Shown here: piece after piece, positions 27,601-35,835 of the stretch
Layout: each line of letters starts with the position of its first letter
Numbering within the stretch: position 1 is the stretch's first letter
Assembly (NCBI RefSeq): GCF_015461835.1
Contig: NZ_JACOPX010000013.1
Coordinates: 124,001 to 188,000 of the forward strand
Length of the DNA: 64,000 nt
Origin: Pseudomonas neuropathica
Lineage (GTDB): Bacteria; Pseudomonadota; Gammaproteobacteria; Pseudomonadales; Pseudomonadaceae
Direction of reading: 5' to 3'
Translations under genes and position numbers: made by a program
The notes under the pieces: model-generated
What the model was told of the DNA's origin: nothing
The model's database searches: none
What the model saw: the letters and a program-made list of their open reading frames with translations, nothing else

Positions 27601-28725
27601 TGGTGCATCGAGGAGCAATTCGTCGTGTCGAACATCGGTCCTGAAGTGCAGTTGACGCCGTTGGGACTGACGCCGGACAAACAGGCCGCATGGTTGCTGG
27701 AGGGTTCGACCGGGCGGCTTTATCGCCAGCCGACGATTGCCATCGAGGCATTGCGCGTCGCGTTTGCTGCTGGGCCGCAGCGCGTGAGCCCCGGGCAGTT
27801 GCCCATGGCAGAAAAGGTCTGGCCGCAGTGGTCATTTGTTCACGTGCTGAGGCATGGACAAGGTCTGCTCGGGCAAACCCGCGACGGGGTCAATGTCGAG
27901 CTGCACGATCAGCAGCCAGCGCGGATCATCAGCGTGGAAAATCGCTGGTCGCACGTGCAGGGGCAGACGGCCGAGCAGTGGCGTACGCGCTTGAAAGCAC
28001 TGCTCGCGGGACAGGTCCACGCGCAAGTCGTGCCGGTCAAACATACCGGCGCGCGCTACACGTATTACCTGCCTGCAACGGATCGCTTGTTTGAGGTCGC
28101 CGGGCGCCATGCGCGACAGTGGCCGACGTTTCTTGGCACGCGCCAAAACACCGTAGCGCTGCTGTTCGACGCAGTTGACGGACTTGTCTTCAGCGCAGGC
28201 CCGGTCGATCCTGATCCTGTCTGGATTCCGGGCTGCCACGCGCACCGCGAAGGCGAGGTGTTGTCCCTGTCCTTGAGCGATGAGGTGACCGATGTCTGCG
28301 CATTGTTGCCCGATGGTATCGACACACTGATTCTGGCCTTCGGTTCCCGGGAAACCGGGTATCGCATCACCGACGAAACCTGGCAGCGTCTGGACTGCAT
28401 CGTGGTCGATACGCGGCTGGCAGCGGACGACGATGGTTCGGGCACGAACCTGCTGTTTCTCGACATGGCTGACTGCGCGCGCCTTTTGATGTCGCGGGTT
28501 GAAGGGCATCTGGTGTTTGCCGACCCGGACAGTGCAAGCACGCTGATTGTGCGGGATGTCGAGCCGCAGGGCGGCGAGGAAAACACGCCAATGGAAATAA
28601 CAGTCCGGCTCGATGAGCGGGTCCACTGCACGTTTACTCTCGCTGATTGGTTGCAGCGTTTTGCGCAGATACAGGGCGCCAATGCCGTGGTCAGTCTGAA
28701 CGTGCTGATCGAGGCAGCGCTTTGA
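21664..28725 (+). CDS. Large clostridial-toxin-like protein (GT44 + cysteine protease + pore)
   Basis: A 2353-residue protein with TcdA/TcdB-like order. (1) GT44 glucosyltransferase at about residues 100-470, with IMHFVWVGG near 108. Asp279, Arg282 and the DxD Asp295-Met-Asp297 have exactly the spacing of TcdB D270/R273/D286/D288. (2) A papain-like (C58/MCF-type) protease at about 815-950, with candidate triad Cys828 (RRCYPLA), His915 (GNHALL) and Asp934 (FYDPNF). (3) A TcdA/TcdB pore region at about 1060-1400, with long hydrophobic stretches at 1257-1300 followed by IRDKAT, a motif also in TcdB. (4) A C-terminal 950 residues with recurring 'D-R-L-(F/Y)' strands, perhaps propeller- or receptor-like; no CROP repeats. 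No signal peptide. It is a lone gene between cobJ and marC. Likely a secreted or lysis-released cytotoxin acting on eukaryotic GTPases; target and host are inferred. Confidence 0.9.
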   Translation: MKTNQPYEILSVKDFSQLQRALSEFAGSAEYKALLSHYELARQAADDPQRLLLIKLFQEALESLLQRRTQPLSEAISQIRSDLVKSVARLEDTHAMLHGVARPVAKIMHFVWVGGSEVGANQRDYMNIWRQVLEPQGYRFNLWYDSDALLAFEMNRVILDSARVDALESGGDKVSKAFQLSQMIEDRARVLKQQMFAHLQQAQWRGRADEARIDLMVRAYGKDRATLEAFRQRCLQTHQAMLGADLQLRDVGDEFAGHFLQDVYQREVAMRGNFAAASDVVRLQAEYLEGGRYSDMDYLPPLAETLAGVDILSVGEEGRIGVLQLLLNHNEALMPGRDRQRYLDRTDKIPPEHLEALTAFAREQHPLSEIFVAPQDHAVPQDAMRLGTAYGLPDWAEMNAHMLAHPGSAMTLAYMQMIRLNYDCLLEVERRAALAGIDATDQARMFDVVENVVNEAQAQGKLPEAQGEVFRSRLIDAIFTYYRDGIRLEARGTITLTGPGAAAAALLKYIEQHLQPDRHVQIRERLKLLEGYNTHTEEEMISGWTVDGKAEQWLLEEREKWQNGKLKSRYVGQLADLLKAHTLTFKQGWPVIEGQPVLLTSVLQPLMDDLGEPFLRAMQEKLSGDMTFNSAISIGFDSREQVRAQTVREIPLSHGAEPTRNLNELFTLVAHGSLAVEQLSPLQRVILGGMLGANSLDAAGFAPVWQSVMDIARETAEGGLFARYHAIEKALIQQASPTFEAGLAGASIHSTHTARELKALAMSEPLTLKQWGERIGQINRTAQREYHRHIFKRGGQVREALFQSGAVSVRQLPQDLLRRSTGDPGRRCYPLALLMGAAVVAGGLAERALIGRVANASLRPEDVDSRALLSALDELGEVSGRAIGQARGRQSLDSVMQILEAKTAPGVLLLDTGNHALLVAKGQVDEQTFYRFYDPNFAIYGFAASAEMKQGVARYLSDDGNTLAKLYGLADIGTAQFDVIELDTVALAERTLSSGLRVESFLQTAAIADPQAASVWARQAVARTRSLSENARLGASLAQLDARYWAQEFDQATRQLRAEHTLGGDYLPLLETLKTKPDAGYSLTLVDVQNPARSLTVGTADARFDRLKKHLQRLVIALTGKPSAVVEADGGSRLSFAFAIQALVTEMRHRDYQADGERAPVLSIALQVQVYFNYAQLGFGVLSDTAQTINLVRQVAASERALALGQSSLSGRLLGRATTAGGLVFSLANIGFDLHNLSVAENHEQRSRFSTSLVFNVAALGLDVVALAAGGAVGTAAAVLSVPLLGVGIGVTAIASNLGQIRDKATAVGNHLRAIGHAYRRGAYTLKDGVLQFPAEAVIVSLNLQTNDVRFDSQKFYPWTGGLLELPQYNDDPQAIHLSLDIRQALGLPEVVHLYRDETDRLETLVLPCTPICHYGYEYQLKGLGGYTYEPLPGEVGDAGDIPAETRYPQVTDRMADMLEYDQHGNRRFYLTSNPSLPHILYKLHPVYQPTDITVALDSQVRQLVVPTLEAPVQNKISYAITAPAGDYQVRLVPGIVAVRFHGRAKWIVQATWACLEQVRFAVPNRENDDEVQLLVDGTLLSVFDGLIELAEGLFRVDGWERCLRLQSVTLDDQSRLPQILAMLRQHAREGRLVANAVALYKFRVPAATMVVTTAWYDATSDRLLYARNLPSAVNEGLLLGGASARHAWFYHPQRATVWRVDTITGTVVHRYRLMNPASGSHIMGCVQDADGSLRVLQRLLIDARITETETTLEYRLSDAAVVLTGIKSSFIEEPTARPGQGDLHHFTTFGAYNDETPDMANAISTWVYASFVYARTYYFEGLRRRAWVNKRTGHYFSAGLGSEADMVMLMPADPQSGALLFYSKQAQTISRGVEPRVGQFINRVIERDIVDVTQTFGSYIATKADGRLFEVDTNLKDEQWMGGIPTPNILKFAGLGQRWLQLNSDWLDALPALAKVYKAEPFPLIGLGNGAAHAFLPAWCIEEQFVVSNIGPEVQLTPLGLTPDKQAAWLLEGSTGRLYRQPTIAIEALRVAFAAGPQRVSPGQLPMAEKVWPQWSFVHVLRHGQGLLGQTRDGVNVELHDQQPARIISVENRWSHVQGQTAEQWRTRLKALLAGQVHAQVVPVKHTGARYTYYLPATDRLFEVAGRHARQWPTFLGTRQNTVALLFDAVDGLVFSAGPVDPDPVWIPGCHAHREGEVLSLSLSDEVTDVCALLPDGIDTLILAFGSRETGYRITDETWQRLDCIVVDTRLAADDDGSGTNLLFLDMADCARLLMSRVEGHLVFADPDSASTLIVRDVEPQGGEENTPMEITVRLDERVHCTFTLADWLQRFAQIQGANAVVSLNVLIEAAL

Positions 28726-28746
28726 GTCAACGACCGAGGTAGAAGC

Positions 28747-28782
28747 AAAAAGGGCCGTGAAGAGTAAATTCACGGCCCTTTG
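28747..28782. terminator. Bidirectional terminator between TcdB-like gene and marC
   Basis: AAAGGGCCGTGAA pairs with TTCACGGCCCTTT around AGAGTAAA, with A-rich sequence on the left and T on the right. It lies between convergent genes and can serve both. Confidence 0.88.
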
Positions 28783-28815
28783 CAAGAAATATACTGACGT
28801 ATTCGAAGCGCTTGT

Positions 28816-29412
28816 TCAGGGCACCAAATAGCCTTTGACCCCTGTAAAAATGATCTGCGCCGCCAAGGCGCAAACAAACAATCCCATCAAACGACTGACG
28901 ATCTGCAAGCCCTGATCGCCCAGAATCCGCTCGATACGATTCGACAGGTACAGCACCACGCCGACGGTGAAACTGGCCAGGGCAATACTCATGATCGCGG
29001 TGAGTTTGTCGTCCCAGTGCGGCTGGCTGACGCCCATCACCAGCAAGGCACCGATGGTGCCCGGGCCGACGGTCAGCGGGATGGTCAGCGGCACGATGGT
29101 GACGTCCTGCTGCACATTGTCGGCCTGTACCGCCGGTTTGCCCTGCGCCATGCCCAGTGCCGAAATGAACAGCACACTGCCGGCGCCGATGCGAAACGCA
29201 TCCACGGTGATGCCGAACACATCGAAAATCACCCGCCCGAACAGATACAGCAAGATGCTGGAGACCAGCGTGGCCACGGCGACTTTCCAGGCCAGCCGCC
29301 GTTGTTCCTTGCGCGAATAACCGCGGGTCAGGCTGATAAAGCACGACAGCACGAAGAACGGGCTGTAGAGCACCAGCATCTTCAGGTAAACGCTGAACAA
29401 CACATGGAGCAT
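28816..29412 (-). CDS. MarC family integral membrane protein
   Basis: A 198-residue protein with about six hydrophobic helices. The MarC/YhgN signature is IPLTIPLTVGPGTIGALL (near residue 110). The family is widespread, sits in the inner membrane and has no proven transport substrate. It is transcribed in the same direction as retS and 64 bp after it, ending at a shared terminator. The ATG at 29412 is the first good start. Confidence 0.9.
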   Translation of the reverse strand: MLHVLFSVYLKMLVLYSPFFVLSCFISLTRGYSRKEQRRLAWKVAVATLVSSILLYLFGRVIFDVFGITVDAFRIGAGSVLFISALGMAQGKPAVQADNVQQDVTIVPLTIPLTVGPGTIGALLVMGVSQPHWDDKLTAIMSIALASFTVGVVLYLSNRIERILGDQGLQIVSRLMGLFVCALAAQIIFTGVKGYLVP

Positions 29413-29476
29413 GGTGCAAGCTCACTGGCGAGGGAATTCGTGGGGGAGTCTATCAGGCGCTACGGGGTCTGTCGGC

Positions 29477-32254
29477 TCAGGAGGTGGGCGTCGTGGCACG
29501 GTTCTGCTGATCACGCTCGGCTACCCAGTGCTCGATCAGCTCGCGCAATTGTGACAACTCGACCGGCTTGGACATGTGCCCATCCATCCCGGCCTGACGC
29601 GCGCGCTCCTTGTGTTCGGCGAGAATATGCGCCGTCAACGCCACGATCGGCGTGCGAATGCGTTGATTGCTGACTTCCCAGGCGCGCAACTGCTGGGTCG
29701 CCGAGAAGCCGTCGAGGATCGGCATTTCGCAGTCCATCAGCACCAGATCGTAACGCTGGGCTTTCATCGCTTGCAGGGCTTCTTCGCCGTTGGCTGCGGT
29801 GTCCGGTTGCAGGTTGAGCTTGCCGAGCATGCCGCGAATCACTTTGGTCGAAATCGTGTTGTCTTCGGCGACGAGGATGCGGAAATCGCTCGGCACTTTC
29901 GCCGCCGTGGCCGGGGTGACCACTTGCGGCTGGAACACCACCTGACCTTTGTTGCGCTGGTTGAGCTCGTCGGCCAGGGTGGTCTTGAGGGTGTAGCCGG
30001 CCACCGGTTTGGCGAGGATGCGTTTGATCCCCGAGTTGCGCGCGATGATCTTGCTCGGCGCATTGCTGATGCCAGTGAGCATGATCAGCAGGATGTCGTG
30101 GTTCAGACTCGGGTCTTCCTTGATCTTGGCCGCGAGCTGCATGCCGGTCATGCCGGGCATGTTCTGATCGAGCAACACCACATCAAAGTAATCACGCAGG
30201 TGCGCCTTGGTCCGCAGGAGGGCCAACGCTTCCTTGCCTGAAGGTACGGCGCTGACATTCAGCCCCCACGCACTGCATTGCTGGACCAGCACTTTGCGGC
30301 AGGTGTCGTTGTCGTCGACCACCAGGACCCGCGCGCCCTGCAGCGGACTGTCGAGATCGGAGGTCGGGTGTTCGAGGCGGTCGGGGTCCAGCGGCAAAGT
30401 CAGCCATAACGTGCTGCCCTGATTGGCGCCGCTCTTGATGCCGAACTCGCCATGCATCAAGCGGATCAGTTGTCGCGCGATCACCAGCCCCAGGTTGCCA
30501 CCCAGACGATTGGCCGAAAGGAAGTGCTTGCTGTGCAGTTCGGCGTGCATCAGTGCGTCGCGTTCTTCCTGCTCCATCGGTTCACCGCTGTCCTGCACGG
30601 CGATGCGCAGACGCGGTTTGTTGCTGCGCTCGTCGAGGGCGACGACGATCAGCACTTCCCCTTCATCGGTTTTCTTCAGGGCGTTTTCCAGCAGGCTCAG
30701 CAGCGTCTGACGCAGGCGGGTCGGGTCGCCGCTGATCACCCGCGGTACTTGCGGCTGGATAAAGCTGATCAGTTCGACGTTCTGTTGTTCGGCCTTGGCC
30801 CGGTAGATGCTCAGGCAGTCGTCGATCAAGGCATTGAGGTCGAACTGCACATCGTCCAGTTCGATCTGCCCCGACTCGAGCTTGGAGATGTCGAGAATCT
30901 CGTTGATCAACGTCAGCAATTCGTTGCCGGCGCTGTGGATGGTCTGCACGTAGTCGCGTTGCTTGACCGACAGTGGCGTGCCCAGCAGCAGTTCGGTCAT
31001 GCCCAGCACGCCGTTCATCGGCGTGCGGATTTCGTGGCTGATCTTGGCAAGGAACTCGGCTTTGGCGTTGATCTCGGCATTGCTCGCGGCGAGGTCGCGG
31101 CTGACGCTGAAACGACTTTCGGTGATGCTGCGCTGACGCTCGCCGAGGGCGATGCTCATCAGCAGCCCGCTGATACAGATGAATGCCATCAGGGTCATGA
31201 TCAGACCCTGCGGCGACACCAGTGTCAGCCCCAGCAACGCGGGAAGAATGATCAAGGTGCCGATGTTGAACACCACCATTGCGGCGACGAACAGGCGCGC
31301 CGGGCGGTAACCCTTCTGCCAGTGATAGAAGGCGACAAACAACATGCTCAGGCCGGCCAGGGCCACCAGGGCATAGGTGATGATGTTCAGCGGCAGGGTA
31401 TTGACGAACAGCAGCAACAGGCTGCAGGTGACGATAAACAGGATGTCGCCAATCAACAGTTTGTTCAGCGGGTGCGGGCCGAGCGGCGCGAAGAAGCGAT
31501 AGGCGAACATCAACCCTGCTGGAGCGGTCAGCAGCAACGCCAGATAGGCGCCCGGGGTCTGCACCGCGTGCCAGTTCGGCAGCCAGGGGCCGGCGAGGTT
31601 GAGCAGCAGCAACAGACTGAGGCCCAGCAGACCCTCGCAGACCGCCAGCCACAGGCTGCTGCGCGAACGGGAGTAGGCGTAGCGCACAAGGTTGTGCAAC
31701 AGCAGCATGGCGAGACAGCCGAACAGCAAGCCGAAGATCAGCGTCTGATTGTGGTTGGCCGCGCTCATCACCGCCGATTGCAGGGTGACGTGCGGCCGCA
31801 ACTGGTGATCGGAGACCAGGCGCAGGTAGACATCGAGCGGTTTGTCGGTCTGGGGCAACGGCAGCATGAAGTCGCTGCTCGGCAACGGCCTTTCGGCCTG
31901 TGGCTGGTCGGTGCCGGTGTTGCGTTGCTCGATCAGCTTGTCGCCGTCGAGCACGTAGAGATTGAGCTGTGACAGGTCGGGGGCAAAGATGCGCAGCACT
32001 TGTTCGTGCTTGCCCGGCGCCAGTTTGAAGCGCAACCACAGGGCGCCATCGGGCTCGGCCGCAGTGAGGCGGTCGAGGTCGATGGGGCTGAATTGATTGG
32101 TGTAGCGAGCGGAGCGGATATCGCTCAGTTGCAGATTGCCCTGATCGTCAAGCAATACCGACCAGCCACTGCCTTGCGCGGCCTGGGCCGGGAGCATGCA
32201 GAGCAAGGTCAGCAACGTGACGGTGAAGCTTATGGCAATCCTGAGCCAGCGCAC
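29477..32254 (-). CDS. retS: Hybrid sensor kinase RetS
   Basis: A 925-residue hybrid sensor controlling the Gac/Rsm switch between acute and biofilm lifestyles. Order: signal peptide; periplasmic 7TMR-DISMED2 sugar-binding-like domain (about 30-180); seven-helix 7TMR-DISM region (about 190-380); HisKA with His407 (ISHEIRTP); a degenerate HATPase domain; and two receiver domains (VLLDQNMPG near 705 and LMDCEMPILDG near 835). This domain set plus position directly after purD is that of PAO1 retS. In P. aeruginosa RetS binds GacS and lowers its output. The start is a GTG at 32254 with AAGGGA eight bases upstream. Confidence 0.92.
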   Translation of the reverse strand: MRWLRIAISFTVTLLTLLCMLPAQAAQGSGWSVLLDDQGNLQLSDIRSARYTNQFSPIDLDRLTAAEPDGALWLRFKLAPGKHEQVLRIFAPDLSQLNLYVLDGDKLIEQRNTGTDQPQAERPLPSSDFMLPLPQTDKPLDVYLRLVSDHQLRPHVTLQSAVMSAANHNQTLIFGLLFGCLAMLLLHNLVRYAYSRSRSSLWLAVCEGLLGLSLLLLLNLAGPWLPNWHAVQTPGAYLALLLTAPAGLMFAYRFFAPLGPHPLNKLLIGDILFIVTCSLLLLFVNTLPLNIITYALVALAGLSMLFVAFYHWQKGYRPARLFVAAMVVFNIGTLIILPALLGLTLVSPQGLIMTLMAFICISGLLMSIALGERQRSITESRFSVSRDLAASNAEINAKAEFLAKISHEIRTPMNGVLGMTELLLGTPLSVKQRDYVQTIHSAGNELLTLINEILDISKLESGQIELDDVQFDLNALIDDCLSIYRAKAEQQNVELISFIQPQVPRVISGDPTRLRQTLLSLLENALKKTDEGEVLIVVALDERSNKPRLRIAVQDSGEPMEQEERDALMHAELHSKHFLSANRLGGNLGLVIARQLIRLMHGEFGIKSGANQGSTLWLTLPLDPDRLEHPTSDLDSPLQGARVLVVDDNDTCRKVLVQQCSAWGLNVSAVPSGKEALALLRTKAHLRDYFDVVLLDQNMPGMTGMQLAAKIKEDPSLNHDILLIMLTGISNAPSKIIARNSGIKRILAKPVAGYTLKTTLADELNQRNKGQVVFQPQVVTPATAAKVPSDFRILVAEDNTISTKVIRGMLGKLNLQPDTAANGEEALQAMKAQRYDLVLMDCEMPILDGFSATQQLRAWEVSNQRIRTPIVALTAHILAEHKERARQAGMDGHMSKPVELSQLRELIEHWVAERDQQNRATTPTS

Positions 32255-32353
32255 GGCGAAATCCCTTCGTAGGTTGATGCCAGAATATAACGATGCGCCG
32301 CGGCGGAACAGTCCGGCGAGGAACGGTATCCCTTGCCGGACTTGATGAACAGC

Positions 32354-33649
32354 TTATTCCTGGGTTTCGCCACGTTCACGGGCAATGGCGCGGTAGCCAA
32401 TGTCCTTGCGGTAGAAGCAACCTTCCCAGTCGATGGCCTCGGCCAGCTTGTAGGCTTGCTGCTGGGCTTCACCGACGCTAGCGCCCATTGCGGTGGCGCA
32501 GAGTACGCGACCACCGGCAGTGACGACCTGACCATCCTTCAGCGCGGTACCGGCGTGGAAGACTTTGCCTTCCAGGCTGGCCGCAGCGTCCAGACCGTTG
32601 ATCGCCGCACCCTTGGCGTAGTCGCCCGGGTAGCCGCCAGCGGCCAGCACGATGCCCACGCTCGGGCGTGGATCCCACTGTGCTTCAACCTTGTCCAGTG
32701 CTTGCGCCAGAGCGGCTTCAACCAACAGCACCAGGCTCGATTGCAGACGCAGCATCACCGGTTGGGTTTCCGGATCGCCGAAGCGGCAGTTGAACTCGAT
32801 AACCTTTGGATTACCAGCCTTGTCGATCATCAGACCGGCGTAGAGGAAACCGGTGTAGACATTGCCTTCTTCAGCCATGCCACGCACGGTCGGCCAGATC
32901 ACCAGGTCCATCACGCGCTGGTGCACGTCGGCAGTGACCACCGGGGCAGGGGAGTAGGCACCCATGCCGCCCGTGTTCGGGCCGCTGTCGCCGTCGCCAA
33001 CACGTTTGTGGTCCTGGCTGGTGGCCATCGGCAGGACGTTTTTGCCATCGACCATGACGATGAACGAGGCTTCTTCGCCGTCGAGGAATTCTTCGATTAC
33101 CACGCGCGAACCGGCGTCACCGAAGGCATTGCCAGCGAGCATGTCGCGCACGGCGTCTTCGGCTTCGGCCAGGGTCATGGCGACGATCACGCCTTTACCG
33201 GCCGCCAGGCCATCGGCCTTGATCACGATCGGTGCGCCTTTTTCACGCAGATACGCCAGGGCCGGCTCGATCTCGGTGAAGTTCTGGTAGTCGGCGGTCG
33301 GGATCTTGTGGCGAGCCAGGAAATCCTTGGTGAAGGCCTTCGAACCTTCCAGCTGTGCAGCGCCGGCGGTCGGACCGAAGCAGTCCAGGCCACGGGAGCG
33401 GAACAGATCAACAACACCAGCGACCAGCGGCACTTCCGGGCCGACGATGGTCAGGGAAACGTTTTTCTCGGCGAAGTCGGCCAGTTGCTCAAGAGCCAAT
33501 ACGTCGATGGCGACGTTCTCGCACTTGGCTTCGATGGCGGTACCAGCGTTGCCCGGTGCGACGAAAACTTTCTGCACGCGCGGATCCTGAGCCACTTTCC
33601 AGGCCAGGGCGTGTTCACGGCCACCGCTGCCAATGATCAAAACATTCAT
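32354..33649 (-). CDS. purD: Phosphoribosylamine-glycine ligase PurD
   Basis: ATP-grasp enzyme of purine synthesis joining glycine to phosphoribosylamine. The 431-residue product begins MNVLIIGSGGREHALAWK. It has the PIVIKADGLAAGKGV ATP-grasp lid near residue 138 and EFNCRFGDPETQP near 285. It follows purH after a REP-containing gap of 174 bp and precedes retS by 99 bp on the same strand. Confidence 0.97.
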   Translation of the reverse strand: MNVLIIGSGGREHALAWKVAQDPRVQKVFVAPGNAGTAIEAKCENVAIDVLALEQLADFAEKNVSLTIVGPEVPLVAGVVDLFRSRGLDCFGPTAGAAQLEGSKAFTKDFLARHKIPTADYQNFTEIEPALAYLREKGAPIVIKADGLAAGKGVIVAMTLAEAEDAVRDMLAGNAFGDAGSRVVIEEFLDGEEASFIVMVDGKNVLPMATSQDHKRVGDGDSGPNTGGMGAYSPAPVVTADVHQRVMDLVIWPTVRGMAEEGNVYTGFLYAGLMIDKAGNPKVIEFNCRFGDPETQPVMLRLQSSLVLLVEAALAQALDKVEAQWDPRPSVGIVLAAGGYPGDYAKGAAINGLDAAASLEGKVFHAGTALKDGQVVTAGGRVLCATAMGASVGEAQQQAYKLAEAIDWEGCFYRKDIGYRAIARERGETQE

Positions 33650-33700
33650 TTCAAAAACCTCAAAATTCTGTGGGCGCTACCAAACCTCAGCATTCAAACC

Positions 33701-33795
33701 CTGTAGGAACTGCCGAAGGCTGCGATCTTTTGATCTTGCTTTTCAAAAACAAGATCAAAAGATCGCAGCCTCGTTTTACTCGTCAGCTCCTACAT
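33701..33795. repeat. REP inverted pair with an altered arm
   Basis: The left arm (CTGTAGGAACTGCCGAAGG) and the inner GATCAAAAGATCGCAGCC match the family. In the right arm the usual TTCGG is replaced by a longer CGTTTTACTCGT-like stretch before CAGCTCCTAC. It lies between purH and purD, inside a presumed operon. Confidence 0.88.
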
Positions 33796-33823
33796 GGCTC
33801 CTGCGTGCAGAGGGAGCGGGGAA

Positions 33824-35431
33824 TCAGTGACGGAAGTGGCGCATGCCGGTGAATACCATCGCGATGCCAGCTTCGTCGGCAGCAGCAATCACTTCAGCAT
33901 CACGCATCGAGCCGCCCGGCTGGATCACCGCAGTGATGCCGACCTTGGCCGCGTTGTCGAGGCCGTCGCGAAACGGGAAGAACGCGTCCGATGCCATCAC
34001 CGAACCGGCAACTTGCAGGCCGGCGTGCTCAGCCTTGATCGCGGCGATACGCGCCGAGTTTACGCGGCTCATCTGGCCCGCGCCGACACCGATGGTCTGA
34101 CGGTTCTTGGCGTAGACGATGGCATTGGACTTGACGTACTTGGCGACTTTCCAGGCGAAGATCAGGTCATGGATTTCCTGTTCGGTCGGCGCGCGTTTGG
34201 TCACGACTTTCAGGTCATCGGCGCTGATCATGCCGATGTCGCGGCTCTGTACCAGCAGACCGCCGTTGACGCGTTTGTAGTCCCACGCGGCTGCGCGGTC
34301 TGCCGACCACTCGCCGCAGGCCAGCAGGCGCACGTTGGCTTTGGCTGCAACGATGGCGCGAGCCTCTTCGCTGACGCTCGGGGCGATGATCACTTCAACG
34401 AACTGACGCTCGACGATCGCTTTGGCGGTCTCGGCATCCAGTTCACGGTTGAAGGCGATGATGCCGCCGAATGCCGATTCGGTGTCAGTCGCGTAAGCCA
34501 GTTCGTAAGCCTGACGGATGCCGCCTTCAGCGTCCGGGCTGACCGCCACGCCGCACGGGTTGGCGTGCTTGACGATCACGCAGGCTGGCTTGACGAAGCT
34601 CTTCACACACTCCAGCGCGGCGTCGGTGTCGGCCACGTTGTTGTACGACAGTTCTTTGCCTTGCAGTTGGGTCGCGGTAGCGATGCCGACTTCGGCAGGC
34701 TTGGCTTCCACGTAGAACGCCGCGCTCTGGTGCGGGTTCTCGCCGTAGCGCATTTCCTGGGCCTTGATGAACTGGCTGTTGAAGGTGCGCGGGAATTCGC
34801 TGCGACCTTCAGTGCTCAGGGTTTCAGCGGCCTGATTCACAGTGCCCATATAGTTGGCGATCATGCCGTCGTAGGCAGCCGTGTGTTCGAAGGCCTTGAG
34901 CATCAGGTCGAAACGCTGCGCGTAGGTCAGGCCACCGGCTTTCAGGCCTTCCAGGACGCTGGCGTAGTCGCTGGCATTCACCACGATCGCTACGTCTTTA
35001 TGATTTTTCGCCGCCGAACGGACCATGGTCGGGCCGCCAATGTCGATGTTTTCGATGGCGGTCGGCAGGTCGCAGCCTGGCTTGTTGATGGTGGCTTCGA
35101 ACGGGTACAGGTTAACGGCAACCAGATCGATCGGCTTGATGCCGTGCTCGCTCATGATCGCGTCGTCAGTACCGCGACGACCGAGGATGCCGCCGTGGAT
35201 TTTTGGGTGCAGGGTTTTCACCCGACCGTCCATCATTTCGGCGAAACCGGTGTAATCCGCGACTTCCACTGCGGCAACACCGTTGTCGCGCAGCAGCTTG
35301 AACGTTCCGCCGGTGGAGAGGATCTCGACGCCCAGAGCTTCAAGCTCCTTGGCGAATTCGAGGATCCCGGTCTTGTCGGAAACGCTGATCAAGGCGCGGC
35401 GGATCGGCAGGCGGGTAGTCTGGTCGGTCAT
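33824..35431 (-). CDS. purH: Bifunctional AICAR transformylase / IMP cyclohydrolase PurH
   Basis: Catalyses the last two steps of IMP synthesis. The 535-residue product is the same length as PAO1 PurH. The N-terminal IMP cyclohydrolase has ALISVSDKTGI and DGRVKTLHPKIHGGIL. The C-terminal formyltransferase has LRYGENPHQSAAFY near residue 215 and VKHANPCGVA near 275. The ATG at 35431 is preceded by GGAAATTGAG; in-frame starts further upstream add only a few residues. Confidence 0.97.
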   Translation of the reverse strand: MTDQTTRLPIRRALISVSDKTGILEFAKELEALGVEILSTGGTFKLLRDNGVAAVEVADYTGFAEMMDGRVKTLHPKIHGGILGRRGTDDAIMSEHGIKPIDLVAVNLYPFEATINKPGCDLPTAIENIDIGGPTMVRSAAKNHKDVAIVVNASDYASVLEGLKAGGLTYAQRFDLMLKAFEHTAAYDGMIANYMGTVNQAAETLSTEGRSEFPRTFNSQFIKAQEMRYGENPHQSAAFYVEAKPAEVGIATATQLQGKELSYNNVADTDAALECVKSFVKPACVIVKHANPCGVAVSPDAEGGIRQAYELAYATDTESAFGGIIAFNRELDAETAKAIVERQFVEVIIAPSVSEEARAIVAAKANVRLLACGEWSADRAAAWDYKRVNGGLLVQSRDIGMISADDLKVVTKRAPTEQEIHDLIFAWKVAKYVKSNAIVYAKNRQTIGVGAGQMSRVNSARIAAIKAEHAGLQVAGSVMASDAFFPFRDGLDNAAKVGITAVIQPGGSMRDAEVIAAADEAGIAMVFTGMRHFRH

Positions 35432-35462
35432 CTCAATTTCCATCAAAAGCAAAGGAAGTCAG

Positions 35463-35497
35463 CAAAAAAGGCGACCGTTTTTTACGCGGGCGCCTTT
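35463..35497 (-). terminator. Rho-independent terminator of dusB-fis
   Basis: On the minus strand AAAGGCG pairs with CGCCTTT across an A-rich loop and ends in a run of six T. It sits 18 bp after the fis stop codon and before purH. Confidence 0.8.
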
Positions 35498-35514
35498 CTG
35501 GTTTGATTGAATGC

Positions 35515-35835
35515 TTACAGCAGATCGTACTGCTTGAGTTTCTTGCGCAGCGTGCCGCGGTTAAGTCCGAGCAGCTCACTGGCCTTGGTCTGGTTGCCCT
35601 TGACGTAGTTCATCACGCTTTCGAGCAGGGGAGCCTCGACTTCGGAGAGCACCAGGTTGTACACATCCGTGACGGACGCGCCCTCAAGGTGGGCGAAATA
35701 ATTGTGCAGCGCCTTCTCGACACTCCCGCGAAGGGTCTGGCCTTCTTCGCTCGGGGTATTGAGGTGCTGTTTCAAATTCACGTTGTCGCTCACGGGTGCT
35801 GTTCCACTCACTAAAGTCTCGGTCATCATCGTCAT
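35515..35835 (-). CDS. fis: DNA-binding protein Fis
   Basis: Nucleoid-associated regulator of 106 residues. The C-terminal helix-turn-helix KGNQTKASELLGLNRGTLRK and end KLKQYDLL are the Fis signature. The N-terminus (MTMMTETLVSG) matches Pseudomonas Fis. The start codon overlaps the dusB stop (ATGA), reproducing the dusB-fis operon known in enterobacteria and PAO1. It is followed by its own terminator. Confidence 0.96.
   Translation of the reverse strand: MTMMTETLVSGTAPVSDNVNLKQHLNTPSEEGQTLRGSVEKALHNYFAHLEGASVTDVYNLVLSEVEAPLLESVMNYVKGNQTKASELLGLNRGTLRKKLKQYDLL

Noticed and set aside
21664..28725. Assignment of the giant as an Mcf/FitD insect toxin
   Set aside because: The protease and pore regions would fit, but the N-terminus is a clear GT44 glycosyltransferase. 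A TcdA/TcdB-like architecture is the better description.
30452..31972. 506-codon plus-strand frame opposite retS
   Set aside because: The translation is Gln/His-rich low complexity, typical of an antisense shadow in GC-rich DNA.
33794..35506. 570-codon plus-strand frame opposite purH
   Set aside because: It is fully antisense to purH, which has complete family motifs and correct length.
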